NCBI GenBank assembly: GCA_029866965.1
Contig: CP123444.1
Coordinates: forward strand, 2,583,501 to 2,647,500
Direction of reading: 5' to 3'
From: Flavobacteriaceae bacterium YJPT1-3
Lineage (GTDB): Bacteria > Bacteroidota > Bacteroidia > Flavobacteriales > Flavobacteriaceae
Length of the DNA: 64,000 nucleotides
Shown: one piece after another, positions 61,282 to 64,000 of the stretch
Numbering within the stretch: the stretch's first letter is position 1
Layout of the letters: each line of letters starts with the position of its first letter
The notes under the pieces: model-generated
What the model was told of the DNA's origin: nothing
What the model saw: the letters and a program-made list of their open reading frames with translations, nothing else
Databases searched by the model: none
Translations under genes and position numbers: made by a program

Positions 61282-63687
61282 TTAGTAATTAATTTTTAAT
61301 TGAAGACTAAAGTTTCGACCCAGATCGTCCACGAAGTACCGTTGACGATTCAGGTATTGACGATATTCCGTGTTCAATACGTTATCTACACCAAGACCTA
61401 CTTCCATCATGGATTTCTCAGTGACTGCAAATGTCATGCTGGCGGCCAGATGAAAAAGACTGTAGGCTTCTGGAGGTTGACTTACGTTGACCCTTCGTTC
61501 CACCTGGGCTCCATCTTCAATAATGGTGGCGGTAAAGTCGTTGTCAGGAAATCGATTTTGTTCAAAAACGGTCTGATTGGTCACGCTTACGCGAAAGTTA
61601 TTCCAGTCGGATTGCTGATAGTGCAGTGAACTGGTCCAGTTGGCCGGAGGCATATCGATCAATGGCCGATCCAAGGTCTGATCCTGTCCGTACACATAAG
61701 CCAAAGAGGATCGTGCTTTCCATAAGTCAGAGATGGTGTAACTCGCACTGATGTCAACGCCCGCCAATAAGGCATCTACCTGACTGTACTCATAAACCGG
61801 AAAGGCTCCCCGGGTGGTCTGCTCAACTCCAATAGGCTGCAGTAGAATAAAATTATTGATCTTATTGAGATACGGGCTCACCGACCAACTCAGTGCGGCT
61901 TGAGATCCTTCAAATGCAGCACTCCATTTGAATGATTGTTCCTGCTCCAAACGCAGATCTCCCAGTTCAATGATGGCGGCCGAATGGTGCAGACCGTCAC
62001 TGAACAATTCTGCCGGATTTGGGGCTCGGGTGGCCCAACTAAAATTGGATTTCAATATCCAGTCGTTTTTGAGTTGATAGCGTAGCCCCAGGGTAGCAGA
62101 GAAATTGTTGAAGTCGAATACTGGATTCACCAGCAATTGATTATCGAAGGTTTCCAATACCCGATCACCAAAATCCTCTTGATAACCACGCTCCTCCCAG
62201 CGCGACGTCTGATAAAATTTCTGAGCATCAATGCGCTGAAAATCATACCGAATTCCGGCATCCAGAGCCAATCGATCATTCCATGCATACTCGGTGGAAG
62301 CATAGGCTCCAAAATCCCAGCGCTCATAGTCCGGAATGAGTCGGCGCACCCCGGTATCCGGATCCGGAAAGTTTTCCTGATAGCCCGCCGAAAGTCCAAA
62401 AAAGTGCTTCATCGTACTGACCGCATCCGCAACAAAATTGGCATTAATTTTATGGGTGGTCAACAGGAGATCCAGTGCCGGTTTATCTCGATCATCCCCT
62501 CGGCGGATGTCAAATTCCAATCGGTTATTGCTTTGAAAGCTATAATCCAGCGATAGTTTCCCTGCACTCTCAAAACGTTTGAAAACGCTTAAACGCGCCA
62601 AGTGGTGTCTGGCGTTCTGTTTTGGTGCATTGATGTCGTAGGTAAAGTCTTCCTGAAAGTTTGGTGCTTCAGAATTGATGGCACGAACCAGATCACTTAC
62701 TCCTCCTACATGGGAGGCTCTCAGTATCCCGATTTCAGCATCAAATAAGCTGTAATACACGTCAAAGCCATAGTCGAATTCATTCAAGCCGAAGCCTAGC
62801 GAGAAATTCTTTTCGCGTAAGCCTGTATTCGAGAGGACATAATCCGGAGCTTCCTGGTCACCCAAAACTTTCAATGTTCCTTGCGCCTTGGCGTACCAGC
62901 CAGAAGCCCAGGCTCTGATCAAATTCGAGCTTAAACTCGTTCCTCTACCATTAGTGCGGGCATTCAGAATGGTTTTCCCGTATAAGGTATCCTTAACTGG
63001 TGCGATACGCGCATCAGTCACGATCACGCCGCCTACCGCATCTCCTCCATAGCGTAAAGCAGCTGCGCCTTTGATCACGGTCACATTGCCGGCTGAATTC
63101 AGGTCAATATTGGGCGCGTGCTCGACCCCCCATTCCTGGTCCTCGAGTCGCGTACCTTGATTGATCAAAATGATCCGACTGCTATGAAGTCCTTGAATGA
63201 CCGGTTTTACGATCGTACTTCCTGTATTTAGTGAGGAAATACCCGGAAGCGAGCTTAAAGCATCCCCTAAAGAGCCTCCACTAAAGGATTCTAATTGATC
63301 TGCACTGAGTTTAACTTCATTGCCCGATTGAGTCTCATCTCCGTATTTTTCGCCACTCACTGTGACTTCCATTAATTCTTCGGTATGATGCTCCAGGCGA
63401 AAGGTACGCTCAATGGATTGCTGCAGATCCAATTCAAAGGTCTCATCGTTACAGCGGGGATGTTGAATGAAAAGGGTGTACTTACCGGGACATAAATCGG
63501 TTATTGAAAAAGTACCGTCAAAATTGGTTACCGTAGCTCCTTCCCCATCGTTCCAGATGATGGTAGCATTGAATAAAGGATCACCGTCGTGAAAATCCTG
63601 AACGGTTCCTTCTATACTTAAATTACAATTTTGAGCTATTAACAAACTTCCCCAGAGGAGAAAAGGTACTATACAAATAGGTTTCAT
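61282..63687 (-). CDS. TonB-dependent outer membrane receptor
   Basis: The 801-residue protein has a signal peptide, a carboxypeptidase-regulatory-like domain (SIEGTVQDFHDGDPLFNATI ... LCPGKYTLFIQH), a plug domain (SLGDALSSLPGISSLNTGS, IQGLHSSRIILINQGTRLED) and a beta-barrel ending LQLKINY. The plug sequence HSSRIILINQG ... EHAPNID is like that of zinc and metal receptors of the ZnuD group. It takes up a ligand using TonB energy. It is flanked by a Cys/His-rich small protein and a lipoprotein. Confidence 0.85.
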   Translation of the reverse strand: MKPICIVPFLLWGSLLIAQNCNLSIEGTVQDFHDGDPLFNATIIWNDGEGATVTNFDGTFSITDLCPGKYTLFIQHPRCNDETFELDLQQSIERTFRLEHHTEELMEVTVSGEKYGDETQSGNEVKLSADQLESFSGGSLGDALSSLPGISSLNTGSTIVKPVIQGLHSSRIILINQGTRLEDQEWGVEHAPNIDLNSAGNVTVIKGAAALRYGGDAVGGVIVTDARIAPVKDTLYGKTILNARTNGRGTSLSSNLIRAWASGWYAKAQGTLKVLGDQEAPDYVLSNTGLREKNFSLGFGLNEFDYGFDVYYSLFDAEIGILRASHVGGVSDLVRAINSEAPNFQEDFTYDINAPKQNARHHLARLSVFKRFESAGKLSLDYSFQSNNRLEFDIRRGDDRDKPALDLLLTTHKINANFVADAVSTMKHFFGLSAGYQENFPDPDTGVRRLIPDYERWDFGAYASTEYAWNDRLALDAGIRYDFQRIDAQKFYQTSRWEERGYQEDFGDRVLETFDNQLLVNPVFDFNNFSATLGLRYQLKNDWILKSNFSWATRAPNPAELFSDGLHHSAAIIELGDLRLEQEQSFKWSAAFEGSQAALSWSVSPYLNKINNFILLQPIGVEQTTRGAFPVYEYSQVDALLAGVDISASYTISDLWKARSSLAYVYGQDQTLDRPLIDMPPANWTSSLHYQQSDWNNFRVSVTNQTVFEQNRFPDNDFTATIIEDGAQVERRVNVSQPPEAYSLFHLAASMTFAVTEKSMMEVGLGVDNVLNTEYRQYLNRQRYFVDDLGRNFSLQLKINY

Positions 63688-63730
63688 GAATGTGCATGAC
63701 TAATCCAACTTTAACGAATGCGTAGAAAGA

Positions 63731-64000
63731 TTAGGCCTGCGGAGGGGGTCGATTGCGATATTGACCAAACAAGTCAAGTTCAACAAATGGATCGCAGTAG
63801 TAAGTCGGATTGTTTTTTACACTACACTCCACAAAGTGGGTGGTGACTAGGGTGGGGCTAAGCATGAAGTCAAAGACCTCATCCTCTTCATGAGACAGCG
63901 TACAGATCGCACATTGTTCAACCGGATTGTCCTGATCGTGGGTAGTGAGGTGAAGATCTCCAACATGGGATACCAATATGGCCAAAAGGGCCAAGACGGC
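63731..64000 (-). CDS. Small Cys/His-rich protein, 5' end beyond the window
   Basis: The frame is open to the window edge, so the start is missing. The visible part has Cys/His-rich segments (HVGDLHLTTHDQDNP, CAICTLSH, VECSVKNNPTYYCD) and ends RNRPPPQA, which resembles the DUF2946-like metal-associated proteins found near copper and zinc genes. It lies upstream of the TonB receptor on the same strand. Metal handling is inferred. Confidence 0.55.
   Translation of the reverse strand, partial: AVLALLAILVSHVGDLHLTTHDQDNPVEQCAICTLSHEEDEVFDFMLSPTLVTTHFVECSVKNNPTYYCDPFVELDLFGQYRNRPPPQA

Overview
The window looks like chromosomal DNA from a marine-type member of the Flavobacteriaceae (Bacteroidota). 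The evidence is a 288-residue principal sigma factor without region 1.1, type IX secretion sorting domains (45156-49808 and 53635-55389), many short lipobox lipoproteins, a SusC/CirA-type TonB receptor, almost no Shine-Dalgarno sequences, and several promoters with a TAnnTTTG -7 box. I see no rRNA, tRNA, CRISPR array, prophage or transposase.

Layout. 1-1156: end of a nitroreductase and two small secreted proteins. 1166-6354: a cassette holding a divergent 46-residue peptide gene with three 13-residue Lys-Pro-Gly repeats, a membrane TPR sensor-like protein, a one-helix membrane protein, a metacaspase/lipase/TPR fusion and a PGDYG-like protein. This is the best candidate for an undescribed system. 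6492-14190: stress and redox genes (HPF, Cys-less ArsC-like protein, MscS channel, FNT channel, MsrA-like protein, flavin reductase, semialdehyde dehydrogenase). 14243-24191: secreted and lipoprotein genes, including a CAP protein, a MACPF-like candidate pore former, a GH16 glucanase, and a tesA/ybbA/ybbP-like divergent pair, ending in a subtilisin lipoprotein. 24192-31570: accessory stretch with copies of a dispersed repeat, a TAP-like hydrolase, a ParDE-type toxin-antitoxin pair, an S41-like protease and a DUF429 protein. 31571-44951: Bcr/CflA efflux pump, Aquifex-type aconitase joined in frame to a DUF4251 lipoprotein, TerC, pseudouridine synthase, MBL-fold protein, guanine deaminase, ABC exporter, FAD oxidoreductase, DoxX-like proteins, DUF2237 and a DEAD-box helicase. 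45156-55389: a 1550-residue secreted nuclease, a frameshifted Zn/Cd P-type ATPase with a small HTH/membrane pair, and a gliding-type (CHU_C) surface protein. 55949-64000: OmpA lipoprotein, RlmI-like methyltransferase, DUF2452, rpoD and a TonB receptor operon that may import metal.

Cross-cutting signals. A 16-bp palindrome (CGCTTTCGCGAAAGCG) or large parts of it recur about fifteen times, mostly inside genes. A roughly 200-bp composite repeat occurs three times between genes. Several -7 boxes lie only 4-7 nt before start codons, which suggests leaderless mRNAs. Two genes (aconitase and P-type ATPase) each appear to carry one extra base in an A/T homopolymer, so either sequence error or slippage should be considered. 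Functional names rest on motif recognition by eye. No database search was run.
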